NCBI GenBank assembly: GCA_903858015.1
Contig: CAIOGZ010000038.1
Location: forward strand, 1-38,109
From: an uncultured cyanobacterium
GTDB taxonomy: Bacteria > Cyanobacteriota > Cyanobacteriia > PCC-6307 > Cyanobiaceae
Direction: 5' to 3'
DNA length: 38,109 bases
The notes beneath the pieces were generated by a model. That model had not been told where the DNA came from and searched no databases. It saw only the letters and a list, made by a program, of their open reading frames with translations. This document shows positions 6,654 through 15,731 of this stretch, piece by piece. Within the stretch, counting starts at the first letter, position 1, and each line of letters starts with the position of its first letter. The position numbers and the translations under genes were made by a program.

Positions 6654-7222
6654 CCATCCCAGACATCGAGCCTCCCAAGGAAGTTTGCCTAACTATTGTT
6701 AGCAGTGTGCGAAAGTTGGCTCGTAGAAAAAGTTTTCTTACCCCCCTGCTCAGGCAAGCACAACGTTCCGAGCTTTCACTCGGTGCTTCTCACCCTGTCT
6801 ACGTGCTCAGTGTTCCCAACGCCTCCTCCGATGAAACTCTTGCCCAGGCAGAACTGGTCAGATGGCGGTACCTGATTTTCCGGGCAGAGCAAGCCATCGC
6901 CTGTGCGGAAGCTGTAAGGAGTGAGCAGTCAGGGAAGGAGGTATGGGCATTCCTCCGCATCGGTGAAGGCCCCGTCGTTCAAGCAACGGCAAATGCCATG
7001 CATGATGCCGAGCAGCTCCCTGAGGTGCGCGATGGTTCTTACCAGATGCGGCTTCTGCTGGTTCCGTCTCGCTCGGTAGCGGCGTTGTGGCTCAAGGATC
7101 TCCAAGGCAACCATAATCTCTTGCTGCCATTGCAGTTGCAGCCGGGGCAGCATAAACTTTCTCACCCTTGTACTGAAGCCCAATTCTTCGCTAGTCTAAC
7201 CAAAGGCGATATCCGACCCTGA
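6650..7222 (+). CDS. Protein of unknown function, partner of the cysteine protease
   Basis: This 190-residue soluble protein has no signal peptide or membrane segment. I do not recognise the family. Visible features are a basic start (VSSVRKLARRKSFLTPLLRQ), a central strand-rich part (SHPVYVLSVPNAS, EVWAFLRIGEGPVV), and a C-terminal part with MRLLLVPSRSVAALWLKDL and LQLQPGQHKLSHPCTEAQFF. It begins within the stop codon of the protease gene, which implies tight coupling and probably a physical or regulatory partnership: inhibitor, chaperone, substrate or sensor. None of these can be chosen from sequence alone. Confidence 0.6.
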   Translation: MTIPDIEPPKEVCLTIVSSVRKLARRKSFLTPLLRQAQRSELSLGASHPVYVLSVPNASSDETLAQAELVRWRYLIFRAEQAIACAEAVRSEQSGKEVWAFLRIGEGPVVQATANAMHDAEQLPEVRDGSYQMRLLLVPSRSVAALWLKDLQGNHNLLLPLQLQPGQHKLSHPCTEAQFFASLTKGDIRP

Positions 7223-7564
7223 TGTGCTTTTAACGAACGCCAATCCGATCGCTTCCGTGAACTACTGTGCCGCTCCTGCTGCCTTCGGTGACCCACCTCC
7301 AGGCAGCCAGGAAACCACTTGCATCCGCAGACGTTTCCCGGCAAATATGTTCATTCCAAGCGGTGGTGATCGGACCCGATATCCACTTATAGACACTGCT
7401 ACAGATGGTCGGCTGGGCTGATGACGCCCATCGACCAGCGCTTCAGCCCGTGGGTATGGATCATTAACGATTCACCGATCCCCGCACCGCCGAGTTCGCC
7501 CGCAGTCATCGCGCTGGGGAGGGTGTCGGGCGCCGAGGAGCTGGCCATTCTTCAGACGCCGGGC
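7223..7564. other. Gap between the protease pair and the cupin gene
   Basis: Most of this holds nothing I can support. A plus-strand frame of 51 codons from ATG 7421 to TGA 7576 (MTPIDQRFSPWVWIINDSPI...) runs into the convergent cupin gene's 3' end. It might be a small gene or a remnant, but it has no recognisable motif. No clear terminator hairpin is seen for either side. Confidence 0.25.
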
Positions 7565-7933
7565 TCACGCTTCTGAGCCATCGGGCCCTTGGGTGGCGGG
7601 CAGGTGGCCGGTCTTGACCCAGACCGTGCAGCCCGCCTCACTCCAGGGCCGGTGCACGCTGCCGGGCGGATTGCGCAGCCAGTTGCCGGCCGGATAGGTG
7701 CCGTGCACGTCCTGGAACACGCCATCGAGCACCAGGATCTCCTCGCCGCCGCCATGGCTGTGGGGCCCAAAGCGGCTCCCCGGGGCGTAGCGCACGAGGA
7801 AGGTGGCACGCGCCACCTCACCGCCCAGGCGATCGAGCATTCGCCGCTCCACCCCCACCATCGGGAAAGGAATCCAGGACAGGGTGGCGGTGTCCTGAAC
7901 GACCCGCTCGAGGAGATCGGCATGGAGGTTCAT
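7565..7933 (-). CDS. ChrR-type cupin protein
   Basis: This 122-residue single-domain cupin has the metal-binding pattern of the ChrR/anti-sigma cupin group: [20 protein letters not shown], then [20 protein letters not shown], ending [11 protein letters not shown]. The two His of HSH, the Glu and the later His are all present. In ChrR this domain senses oxidative signals, but stand-alone copies have unknown ligands. The gene lies about 345 bp downstream of the ChlD-like gene on the same strand, so it may belong to the chelatase cluster or have its own promoter. The ATG at 7931-7933 opens the domain ([15 protein letters not shown]). Confidence 0.8.
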   Translation of the reverse strand: MNLHADLLERVVQDTATLSWIPFPMVGVERRMLDRLGGEVARATFLVRYAPGSRFGPHSHGGGEEILVLDGVFQDVHGTYPAGNWLRNPPGSVHRPWSEAGCTVWVKTGHLPATQGPDGSEA

Positions 7934-8278
7934 GATGGTAATTGTGCCCAGTCCTGAGCTGGCGCTGGTTCAAGCTGGGTCCCACCAGCGGCTCCGCCCC
8001 GAGCAGGGCGCCAAAGAAGCGCCAGGCTCGCCGGAGCATCGGCGGCCAGCACGATCGAGCCCCTCGGATCCTGAGATGCCTTGGGAGCGCAGGACAGCCC
8101 CCACCACCAGCAAAGTTATGCGGCCCTGCCCAGCCGTCGCGGCGGCGTTCACCGCCCATCGCCACCGCCGTGCTGGTAACGCTGGACTGGATCCCAGGCT
8201 GATCGTCTCCATCGCGGCGATGACGCACGCTCAGCGGCAGGCGCTGAAGCGAAGGGTCGCCCGTGACACCAGGGGTGA
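7934..8278. other. Gap between chelatase D gene and cupin gene
   Basis: Several minus-strand frames are open only because of high GC content. One frame ending near 7930 reads GSIVLAADAPASLALLWRPA and could be the tail of a decayed gene, but nothing supports a start or a family. No terminator with a T-tract is visible after the ChlD-like stop. Confidence 0.25.
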
Positions 8279-10354
8279 TCAGGCGCCGGCGGTTCGTCCC
8301 AGCCAGGGGCGGGTGGCGGCGTTGATCGCCTGCGGAGTCGCGTCCGGCAGCGGCTGGTATCGACCACCGCCATGGCGGGCAAGTTCCACAGCAAGGCCTG
8401 ATGGCCTGTGGCTTCGGCCGGTGTCGATCACCAACAGCTCCATGCCGAGCCCCTGGATCGCCGCAGCGATCGCCCGCAGCTCCTGGCGGATCTCGGCCAG
8501 GACAACCGGCGCTGGGCCAGCGTCGGCGCTGGAAGCCAGTGAGTTGCTCAGTGTCACATTGGCCCTGCCGTCGCTGATCAGCACGATCAGGATCTCGCCC
8601 ACCTCCTTGGCCCGGCGGGCATTCACACCCACCCGTACCGCCAAGGCCAGGCCGTGGGCCAGCGGTGAACCTCCGCCGCAGGGGAGCCGCTCCAGCCGCC
8701 GACTGGCTGCGGTGACAGAGCGGCTGGGAGGCAGCTGCACTTCGGCGCGCCGCCCGCGGCAGGTGATCAGGGCCACCTGGTCTCGGCTGCGGTAGGCCTG
8801 GGTCAGCAACTGCAGCGCCGCCCCCTTGGCGGCCTGCATGCGGTTCTGGGCCATCGAACCGGAGGCATCGACCACAAAGATCACCAGGGCGCCGGCCTTG
8901 CGCAGCAACTGCTTGACGCGCAGATCGTCCTCGCGCAAGAGCAGCCTCGGGCCCTGGCGCTGCCCCTTGCGGCCCCCCTTGCCCTGACTCAGGCTCCGGC
9001 GCCGGGCGCGCTGATAGGGCGCTGCGGCTCTGAGGGTGGCGTCGATGGCGATGGGGCGGATGGGTCCCCGGGGGATCAGCGGCCTCACGTAGCGGCCCCG
9101 GTCCGGCGAGGGCACCAGAGCGCCACCGCCGGCCTTGCCGTGGCGCCGCTTGCCGTGGGCGACCTGGGCCAGCAGGTGGGGGTCGAGCAGCACACCCTCC
9201 GGAGAGAACAGAAAGATTTCAGGGACGGCATCGCTTTGGGGCTGATCCGGAGCGGCCTCCGCCTGGCTGGCCTGCTCCGGCTCGGGTTCGCCGCCCGGTT
9301 CGTTCGGGGGCTGCGGGGGAGGTGGCGGTTCACGGTCCGGGGGCGGAACCAGGGCGGCGGAGCGGGGCAGTATCACCAGTTCCACGGCTCGGCGCAGATC
9401 GGCGGCCACGACCAGGCGCCGCCCCTCCAGAGCCGCCTGGGCCCGGGCCAGCCGTACGGCGAAAAGATCGGCCCGGTGCCCCTCCACCCCAGCGCGGATC
9501 GCCTCCTCCACCAGATAGCGAACCTGCTCTCCCGTGAGCTTCACCCTCCCCAGCCAGCGGCGGGCGGTGGCGACCTGCCGCTGCAGGTCGGCCAGGCCCG
9601 GGCCATGGCACCGCCAGAAGCCGACCGGATCGGCGGCCTGTTCCAGCACCCGCTCCACCGCCTCCACCCGCTGATCAAGGCTGAGGGGGGTGTCGGCGGA
9701 GAGCACCAGAGCCAGCCGATCGATCAGATGGGCCCGCACCTCACCCTCCGCCGGGTTGTAGGTGGCAATCAGCACGGGGCGACAAGGATGCTGAAAGCTG
9801 ATTCCCTCGCGCTCCACCCGGTTGATGCCGGCATCCACCACCGTGAACAGAAGATTGGCCAGGCTGGGCTCCAGCAGGTTGAGCTCGTCGATGTAGAGAA
9901 CGCCCCGGTGCGCCTCCGCCAGCAGCCCCGGCTGGAACACAGGCAGCCCGCGCCGGATCGAGGCCGCCACATCCACCGATCCCAGCAAGCGGTCTTCGCT
10001 CACCCCCAGGGGCACCTGCACAAAGGGCGGCGGCATCAGGATGCTGATGGGCTTGCGGCTGAGCGTGGCGCCATGGGCAACGGTGGCGTCGTCCCATGTG
10101 CCGGGATCGGCCGGATCAGCGTTGCAGCAGGAGCGGCGGATCACCCGGATCGGGGGGAGCAAGGCGTGCATGCCGCGGGCCAGCACCGACTTGGCCGTGC
10201 CCCGGCGTCCTGCGATCACGATGCCGCCCAGACCCGGATCCACCGCCAACAGCACAAGGGCCCGGCGGATCGCGTCCTGACCCACCACGGCATTGAGGGG
10301 AAACGCGGTCGGCCCGACCTCAGACGATCGCGCGGCGCCGGACAGAACGCTCAC
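8279..10354 (-). CDS. chlD: ChlD-like chelatase subunit (AAA+ plus integrin-I domain)
   Basis: This 691-residue protein follows the Mg-chelatase D layout. The N-terminal AAA+ domain begins FPLNAVVGQDAIRRALVLLA, with Walker A GRRGTAKS, LLGSVDVAASIRRGLPVFQP, Walker B GVLYIDELNLL and ATYNPAEGEVR. A Pro/acidic linker (PPPDREPPPPPQPPNEP...) follows at about residues 340-380. The C-terminal integrin-I domain carries the MIDAS motif DASGSM, GGGSPLAHGL and LISDGRANV. D subunits form the ATP-driven platform with ChlI rings that drives metal insertion by the H subunit. It starts at GTG, overlapping the stop of the H-like gene by one base (TAGTG). No chlI gene is nearby, so it must borrow ChlI or act through its own AAA+ domain. 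Whether this is the main ChlD or a paralogue cannot be decided from the window. Confidence 0.88.
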   Translation of the reverse strand: MSVLSGAARSSEVGPTAFPLNAVVGQDAIRRALVLLAVDPGLGGIVIAGRRGTAKSVLARGMHALLPPIRVIRRSCCNADPADPGTWDDATVAHGATLSRKPISILMPPPFVQVPLGVSEDRLLGSVDVAASIRRGLPVFQPGLLAEAHRGVLYIDELNLLEPSLANLLFTVVDAGINRVEREGISFQHPCRPVLIATYNPAEGEVRAHLIDRLALVLSADTPLSLDQRVEAVERVLEQAADPVGFWRCHGPGLADLQRQVATARRWLGRVKLTGEQVRYLVEEAIRAGVEGHRADLFAVRLARAQAALEGRRLVVAADLRRAVELVILPRSAALVPPPDREPPPPPQPPNEPGGEPEPEQASQAEAAPDQPQSDAVPEIFLFSPEGVLLDPHLLAQVAHGKRRHGKAGGGALVPSPDRGRYVRPLIPRGPIRPIAIDATLRAAAPYQRARRRSLSQGKGGRKGQRQGPRLLLREDDLRVKQLLRKAGALVIFVVDASGSMAQNRMQAAKGAALQLLTQAYRSRDQVALITCRGRRAEVQLPPSRSVTAASRRLERLPCGGGSPLAHGLALAVRVGVNARRAKEVGEILIVLISDGRANVTLSNSLASSADAGPAPVVLAEIRQELRAIAAAIQGLGMELLVIDTGRSHRPSGLAVELARHGGGRYQPLPDATPQAINAATRPWLGRTAGA

Positions 10355-13300
10355 TAAGCCTCCGCCGCCACCGACACCCCCTCCAGCTCGGCATCGGTGA
10401 GGTCATAAAGGTTGCGCAGCTTGTCGATTTTCTCTTGCGGGGCCTGCCACAGGCCCCGGCTGTGGGCCTCCAGCATGCGGCCCACCACGTTGCGGAATGC
10501 CTCGGGGTTGGCCTGACGCAGCCGCTGGGCCATGGCCGGGTCGAGGGCGTAGGTGGCGGCGGCCTGGTCATAGACCCAAGGATCCTGGAAGCCGGAGGTC
10601 CCGCCCCAGCCGATCAGGGCTGTTATCCGTTGGGAGATCTCGTAGGCGCCGCCCGATCCCATCGCAGCCATCGCCTCCGCCCAGCGGGGGTTGAGCAACT
10701 TGGTGCGGTACTCCAGGCGCAGCAGCTCCTCCAGGTCCCGGGGCGTGGTGTCGCGCGAGAACGACTCGACGAAGCTGGCCGCCACCCTGCCGTCCGGTCT
10801 GATCTCCCGTTGGGCCACTTCAGCGGCGCGCTTGAGGCCACCGGTGTTGGCGTAGTACTCCTGGATATCGGTGAGGCCGTATTCCACCGAATCGATCTGC
10901 TGCACCACCCGCCCGGTGCTGCGCAGCAGGGCGGCCAACACCTGGGGCCGGGCCTCGCCCTTGTCGGCGCGGCCGTAGCTGTAGGCGTTGCGAGCCTGCC
11001 AGGTGGCGGCCAGCTCTTCGCCGCTCTCCCAGTTGGCATCGGTGACCCGGTCGTTGACCAGGGAGCCGAAGTCGCCGGCGGGATTGGAGAAGAGGCGTGC
11101 GCTGGGGTTGGGGATGCCTGCGGCGGCGAGCTGTTGGGCGTGGCGACGGATGGCGTTGCGCTCCGGCGGTTCGTCGACCTCGGCGGCCCTGCGGAACAGG
11201 TCGTCGAGCAACTCGACGATGTTCACGAAGCTGTCGCGGAAGATGCCCGACAGGTTCACCAGCACGTCGATGCGAGGGTGCTCCAGGCGGTCGAGGGGCC
11301 TCAGCTCGTAGCGCACGATTCGCCCGGTGCCCTCCTTCACCGCCTCGGCTCCCACCAGTTCCAGCAGGATCGCCAGCGATTCACCTCTGGTCTTGATCGC
11401 ATCGAGGCCCCAGAGCATCAGCGCCACGGTTTCGGGCCAGGCACCGCCGTTTTCGGCGCGGTGCTTCTCGAGGATCCGCAGAGCGATCTCGCGGCCCCGG
11501 ATCAGGGCGCCGGGGGAGGGCATGCGGTAGGGGTCGAGGGCGTGGATGTTGCGGCCGGTGGGCAGCACGCCGGGGCCATCGCGCAGCAGGTCGCCACCAG
11601 GGGCCGGCGGGATGTAGCAGCCGTTGAGGCCATCGAGCAGGTGCTCGAGCTCTTCCCTGCTGCGCTCCAGGAGCTGGCAGACGCGCAGGGCATCCAGCAG
11701 CCGCTGGGAGCGTTCGGCTCCCTCAGACGGGCTGGGGGCCGCAGCTTCTGCCCGGCCCGGATCCCCCTGCGGACCGCTGGCGCCAACCGCACCGACCGCG
11801 CCAGGATGGGTTCGCTCCAGGTCCGCGAGCTGCGCTCGCAGGCCCCCATCATCGCTGGCGGGCGTCAGCCGGCTGATCGCCTCCAGCAGCTCCTCGGGCA
11901 GGGCCGGGCCGACGTAGGCCTTCAGGTAGGCGAGGCGCTGCTCCGCATCTGGGGGCTGGCCGAGGGTATGGAGACCGCTGGAGAAGAGCCGGCTTTCCAG
12001 AATCTGCAGGTAGGCGGCCAGTCGCACCAGCCAGCCATCAAAAGCCTGCCGATCGACGGCGGCGCTGCCTGGGGCTGGGCAGTCGGCATCGAGGCCGCTG
12101 TCGTTCACCTGCTTGAGGATGGCTTCGATCAGGGGGGCGTTGCGTTCCGGAGCCTGGCGGTAATCGCCGATCAGATCGCGCAGGGCGATCAGCTCCCGAT
12201 AGAGGCCGGCGCGGCCGTAGGGCGGGACGTTGTGGGAGACGATCACTCCGTAGCCACGCCGTTTAGCCAGCATCGACTCCGACGGGTTGTTGGCTGCGTA
12301 GATGTAGAGGTGGGGCAGGTTGCCCAGCAGCAGATCGGGCCAGGAGTAGCCGGTGTTGCCCAGCGGGGAGCCCGGCAGCCACTCCAAGGTGCCGTGCATG
12401 CCGAAGTGCAGCACCACATCCGCCTGGAAGCCATGGCGCAGCCAGCCGTAGAAGGCGGCGTACTGGGGATGGGGGGTTAGGTCGCGCTCGTACATCAAGC
12501 GCATCGGATCGCCCGCCACCCCGAGGGGCGGCTGCACACCGATCCAGACGTTCTCCAGGCTCACGCCGCCCAGCAGGCAGCGGCCCGCCAGGGTGCGGAT
12601 TGGGCTGTTGCTCAGCGGTCCCCAGTGCTTCTCGATGCGGGCCGTGTGCAAGGGCCCGAGCCAGTCCCGCAGCGTCTCCATCGACACACTGGCGCCGCCC
12701 CAGTCTTCGAAGCGCTCTCCTTCTGGAATGCGGCTCACCCAGGTGTCGTTGGCCTGCTTCACCTGGCGGATCAGCTCTTCGCCACTGGCCGGCAGGGGAC
12801 CGACCCGGTAGCCCTGCCGCTCCATCGCCCTGAGCAGAGCCATCAGCGAATCGGGCACCTGCAGCAGGGCGGCGGTGCCTGTGGCGCCGTAGCCGGGGGG
12901 GAAGCCGTAGAGGACGATCGCCACGCGACGCTCCGCGACCGGTTTGCGCCGCAGGGCGATCCAGGCGTTGAGGCGGCCGGTGAGCCGCCTGAGCCGCTCG
13001 GGAATCAGAAGGATGCGATCGCCCACCAGGCCGCCCAGGGGCACCGGATCGATGGCACCATCCAGTTCGGGCAGGGCGTACAGCACCACACTCTGCAGGC
13101 CGCCGATGCCCTTGCGGGTCCACGAGTGGAGGTCCTGGATCAGCAGCGGCGCAGCCACCACGTAAGGCACATCCTTGGCGCGCAGGATGCGCTGGGCAAC
13201 CTCCTCGCGCCGGCCCGCCTCCATCGAGCCGGCCGGACCGCCCACCAGGGGAAAGCCGATGGTGGAGACGATCGCATCCACCTTCGCGGACTGGCGGTGG

Positions 13301-14196
13301 ACGCCGCCGGCGCGAGCCTGTTCTGAGGCGCTGGTCATCCAGTCGCGCACGGCGATGTGACCCTCCACGCCGTTGATGAACACCGGCAGCGGCACCAGCC
13401 GGGCCGCCTCGAAGGCGCGGATCAGCTGGGGAATGTAGGGCTGCCCGGTGATCACATGTTTGCGGTAGAGCAGCAGCCCAACCACCGGCCAATTCTCCTT
13501 CTCCGCGGTGCTGCGTGGGCGCGTGCGGGCGAACCAGGCCATGTAGTCGAGAGGCGCCAGGAAGTAGCCGTCATGGTCCGGATGGAACAGGCCGAGGTCG
13601 GGCGACTCCCGCAGCGGTGGGATCAGGGCAGGGTTGAGCCCCAGCCCATGGCGGGCCAGATAGAGAAACAGGGCGGTGATGTTCTCCCTGCCGCCGCCAT
13701 TCCAGTAGCGATAGAGGATCAGCCAGTGGCGCAGATCCTGGGCCCGGCGGCTGGGCAGGAAGCGCAACAGTTTCGGCCCCACCTTGAGGAAGCCGATGTA
13801 AGCGGCCAACTTGTCCTCCTCCCGCCCGCTGCCGAACCTGGCCAGCAAGGCCTGGATCGGCCGGGGCATGCCGGCGCCGCCAGCGCCGATCGTGAAGCGT
13901 CCAAAACGGGTGAGCTCCATCAGCTCGATCGCAGATTCGAACACCAGCCGGATCGGGATGGAGGCGGTGTGCCGGCGCAGCCATTCCACCTGGTCGAAAT
14001 CGAAGATCAGGCTGGCAAAGAGGGCCTCGGCGCTCGCCAGGGCAGTCGCCACCTCGTCGGGGATGGCCACGAGATCGCGATCGCTGAACACCGCGATCCC
14101 CAGGCCGGGGCACTGGGCCATCGCCGCCGCGGCGGCCTGGCGGTAGAGACCGGCATTGAACACCTCGAATCCAGCCAGCAGCACGATCCGTTTCAT
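10354..14196 (-). CDS. ChlH/BchH/CobN-family large chelatase subunit
   Basis: About 1280 residues from the ATG at 14194-14196 (MKRIVLLAGFEVFNAGLYRQ); in-frame starts at 14217 (ATG) and 14238 (GTG) are alternatives. The N-terminal part is the DUF3479-like domain. The body is the CobN/Mg-chelatase domain, with HFGMHGTLEWLPGSPLGNTG, ANNPSESMLAKRRGYG, PGVLPTGRNIHALDPYRMPS, LMLWGLDAIKTRGESLA and HPRIDVLVNLSGIFRDSFVN. It ends FRNVVGRMLEAHSRGLWQAP. The family binds the tetrapyrrole and inserts Mg or Co. From memory the sequence departs from the usual cyanobacterial ChlH (shorter start, different N-terminal region) and looks closer to BchH-like paralogues. The metal and substrate are therefore open. 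A Pro/Ala/Gly-rich insert lies near residues 810-850. It is translationally coupled to the ChlD-like gene. Confidence 0.85.
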   Translation of the reverse strand: MKRIVLLAGFEVFNAGLYRQAAAAAMAQCPGLGIAVFSDRDLVAIPDEVATALASAEALFASLIFDFDQVEWLRRHTASIPIRLVFESAIELMELTRFGRFTIGAGGAGMPRPIQALLARFGSGREEDKLAAYIGFLKVGPKLLRFLPSRRAQDLRHWLILYRYWNGGGRENITALFLYLARHGLGLNPALIPPLRESPDLGLFHPDHDGYFLAPLDYMAWFARTRPRSTAEKENWPVVGLLLYRKHVITGQPYIPQLIRAFEAARLVPLPVFINGVEGHIAVRDWMTSASEQARAGGVHRQSAKVDAIVSTIGFPLVGGPAGSMEAGRREEVAQRILRAKDVPYVVAAPLLIQDLHSWTRKGIGGLQSVVLYALPELDGAIDPVPLGGLVGDRILLIPERLRRLTGRLNAWIALRRKPVAERRVAIVLYGFPPGYGATGTAALLQVPDSLMALLRAMERQGYRVGPLPASGEELIRQVKQANDTWVSRIPEGERFEDWGGASVSMETLRDWLGPLHTARIEKHWGPLSNSPIRTLAGRCLLGGVSLENVWIGVQPPLGVAGDPMRLMYERDLTPHPQYAAFYGWLRHGFQADVVLHFGMHGTLEWLPGSPLGNTGYSWPDLLLGNLPHLYIYAANNPSESMLAKRRGYGVIVSHNVPPYGRAGLYRELIALRDLIGDYRQAPERNAPLIEAILKQVNDSGLDADCPAPGSAAVDRQAFDGWLVRLAAYLQILESRLFSSGLHTLGQPPDAEQRLAYLKAYVGPALPEELLEAISRLTPASDDGGLRAQLADLERTHPGAVGAVGASGPQGDPGRAEAAAPSPSEGAERSQRLLDALRVCQLLERSREELEHLLDGLNGCYIPPAPGGDLLRDGPGVLPTGRNIHALDPYRMPSPGALIRGREIALRILEKHRAENGGAWPETVALMLWGLDAIKTRGESLAILLELVGAEAVKEGTGRIVRYELRPLDRLEHPRIDVLVNLSGIFRDSFVNIVELLDDLFRRAAEVDEPPERNAIRRHAQQLAAAGIPNPSARLFSNPAGDFGSLVNDRVTDANWESGEELAATWQARNAYSYGRADKGEARPQVLAALLRSTGRVVQQIDSVEYGLTDIQEYYANTGGLKRAAEVAQREIRPDGRVAASFVESFSRDTTPRDLEELLRLEYRTKLLNPRWAEAMAAMGSGGAYEISQRITALIGWGGTSGFQDPWVYDQAAATYALDPAMAQRLRQANPEAFRNVVGRMLEAHSRGLWQAPQEKIDKLRNLYDLTDAELEGVSVAAEA

Positions 14197-14947
14197 CTCG
14201 ACCTGCCGAGGCGCCATGACGGGATCCAGGTGAGGCACTCAGCGTTCAACGGCACCGGTGCCGGTGCTAATCCAGGCTGGCAACGGGCAGCCGATTCTCG
14301 ACCCGGTGCAGCGCAGGGACCGTCGGATCAGCCGCATCACCGCAGCGTCGTTGCCCCGCTGTCCAGGCGGACCCCGTAGCCGCCTGGCTCGCCCGCAATG
14401 CACCCGAGCGATGGGCCCGCCAACGCGCCGGCCCCAGGGCTGCCGACCCATGGTGCAGGCGCGCCCATGACCAACCCGTCGATGGCGGCGATCACCGCCT
14501 GGCCGGTGACTGCTGAAAAAGACCAGCCCATCGGCGCAAGAATGGCGCAATGCCACCGTTGGCCGGGTGATGCAACCGAGGCCCCAAGCCTTGATGCCAA
14601 CTGCTGCGCAGAAGTCTGCGGTTACGGGATAGATGGGGATCACCGGGCCGATTCCATGGCGCCAGCACTGCGGAGCGATCGAGGGGAGCGTCGCTGCAGC
14701 AGCGGATCACCGGGTTGGCTCAAGGCAGAGGCTGAAGGGTGGTTCGCAAGCCAGGGGGACAAGGCAGCCGGTCAAAGATGCTGTGCAATGCCCAGGCCAA
14801 TGCCCCAGGGCAATGCAGAAGCTCCCTGCAGCAGGGCGATCACGATTGCTGGCCAAGCCCATGGATCAGGGGCCGGTATCCCGAACGGTTGGCGCTGGTT
14901 TTAGCCCCAGGGTTGGCTAGCCTGCTTTGTACCTACGAACGCTAACG
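14197..14947. other. Intergenic region upstream of the chelatase operon
   Basis: Here the minus-strand operon and the plus-strand regulator diverge. A minus-strand frame at 14337-14529 (SFSAVTGQAVIAAIDGLVMG, then APAPWVGSPGAGALAGPSLG) has good codon character and may be a decayed gene. I cannot name it. I looked for a cobalamin riboswitch on the minus strand: AGCCAGGCGGCTACGG near 14375-14390 resembles a B12 box only loosely and the other conserved blocks are absent. Confidence 0.3.
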
Positions 14948-15313
14948 ATGCTGAACGGACCTGATCTCCTGGCCAAAGTCAAGGAGCTTGGCGATGTTTC
15001 CAAATCCGAGCTGGTGCGCAGCTGTGGCTATGTGAGCAGCAAGAAGGATGGCGGCGAACGCCTCAACTACACGGCCTTCTATGCAGCGCTGCTGGCAGCC
15101 AAAGGGGTGAACCTCACCGATGGCAGCAGCGGCAAGGGCAAGCCGGGCCGCTCCTTGAGCTATGTCGCCAAGGTGCTCTTCAACGGTAACTTGCTGGTGG
15201 GAAAGGCCTACACCAGCCAGTTGGAGCTCAAGCCCGGCGATGCGTTTGAGATCAAGTTGGGCAAAAATCAGATCCGCTTGGTTCCTGTCGGGGCGGCGGA
15301 CGGGGAGGAGTGA
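14948..15313 (+). CDS. Cyanobacterial AbrB-type transcriptional regulator
   Basis: This 121-residue protein is a clear cyAbrB. It has MLNGPDLLAKVKELGDVSKS, ELVRSCGYVSSKKDGGERLN, YTAFYAALLAAKGVNL and a C-terminal AbrB swapped-hairpin domain LELKPGDAFEIKLGKNQIRL. Members of this family regulate nitrogen and carbon metabolism genes and bind DNA broadly in cyanobacteria. I start at the ATG at 14948 because family members begin with this short M-L-x-G-P/x-E/D-L-L-x-K motif; an upstream in-frame ATG at 14927 would add seven residues. It is followed by a strong terminator. Confidence 0.92.
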   Translation: MLNGPDLLAKVKELGDVSKSELVRSCGYVSSKKDGGERLNYTAFYAALLAAKGVNLTDGSSGKGKPGRSLSYVAKVLFNGNLLVGKAYTSQLELKPGDAFEIKLGKNQIRLVPVGAADGEE

Positions 15314-15419
15314 GCAGGTTGGTGGAACTGGAGGGGTGATCGGTCAGCTGCATCAGGGTGTGGCCTGACTTGAACGCCGTCCAGTTCGGTTGGGTGAGCT
15401 GATCCTCCCTGATGCAAAA

Positions 15420-15444
15420 GGGCTGCTGCGGCGGCTCTTTTTTT
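15420..15444 (+). terminator. Rho-independent terminator of the cyAbrB gene
   Basis: GGGCTGC, loop TGCG and GCGGCTC form a seven-pair stem that includes two G-U pairs. It is followed at once by seven T residues. It lies about 105 bp after the cyAbrB stop codon. Confidence 0.75.
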
Positions 15445-15457
15445 ATGCCTAAAGCTT

Positions 15458-15575
15458 CTACGCGGCGGTGCCCTCCAGGCTGCGCCCCTGGGCAAGGGCT
15501 GCGCGAGTCGGCCTGCGGGCCGACCCTTGCCGGGCGGGGCGGCCGTGGAAGGGCCCGCCGCTGCGCCGTGGGCTG
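15458..15575. repeat. 118-bp foldable repeat, copy 1
   Basis: It is identical to 16869-16986 at 117 of 118 positions (T at 15569 versus G at 16980). The unit is nearly palindromic. An outer arm CGCGGCGGTGCCCTCCA pairs with TGGAAGGGCCCGCCGCTGCG. An inner stem GGCAAGG pairs with CCTTGCC, and a central hairpin GTCGGCC-TGC-GGGCCGAC caps it. It starts 14 bp after the cyAbrB terminator T-tract. Such size and folding fit a REPIN- or MITE-like element or a structured RNA. Confidence 0.8.
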
Positions 15576-15731
15576 TTGTGTGGGGGTAATGCGATGGCGT
15601 TCTCAAGCGCCGTGATGGGCTGGTAGCTGGGCCCGCTAAGTCGTTAGTTGTATTCGAATCAGCTTGGTAATTAAGTTGCCGAAAGAGGGCAATTCAGTCG
15701 TATTAAAGCAATAAAAAGCTTAGCCAGCCTT

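Noticed and set aside
9140-10357. 405-codon plus-strand frame over the ChlD-like gene
   Set aside because: Antisense shadow of an AAA+ gene; no motif in the plus-strand translation.
10435-12480. Very long open frame (681 codons) antisense to the ChlH-like gene, and a 409-codon frame on its own strand
   Set aside because: High GC content keeps shadow frames open. The ChlH-like frame has full family motifs while these frames show only compositionally biased sequence.
14197-14450. Cobalamin riboswitch upstream of the chelatase operon
   Set aside because: Only a loose B12-box-like stretch is present; the other conserved blocks and the core fold are not visible.
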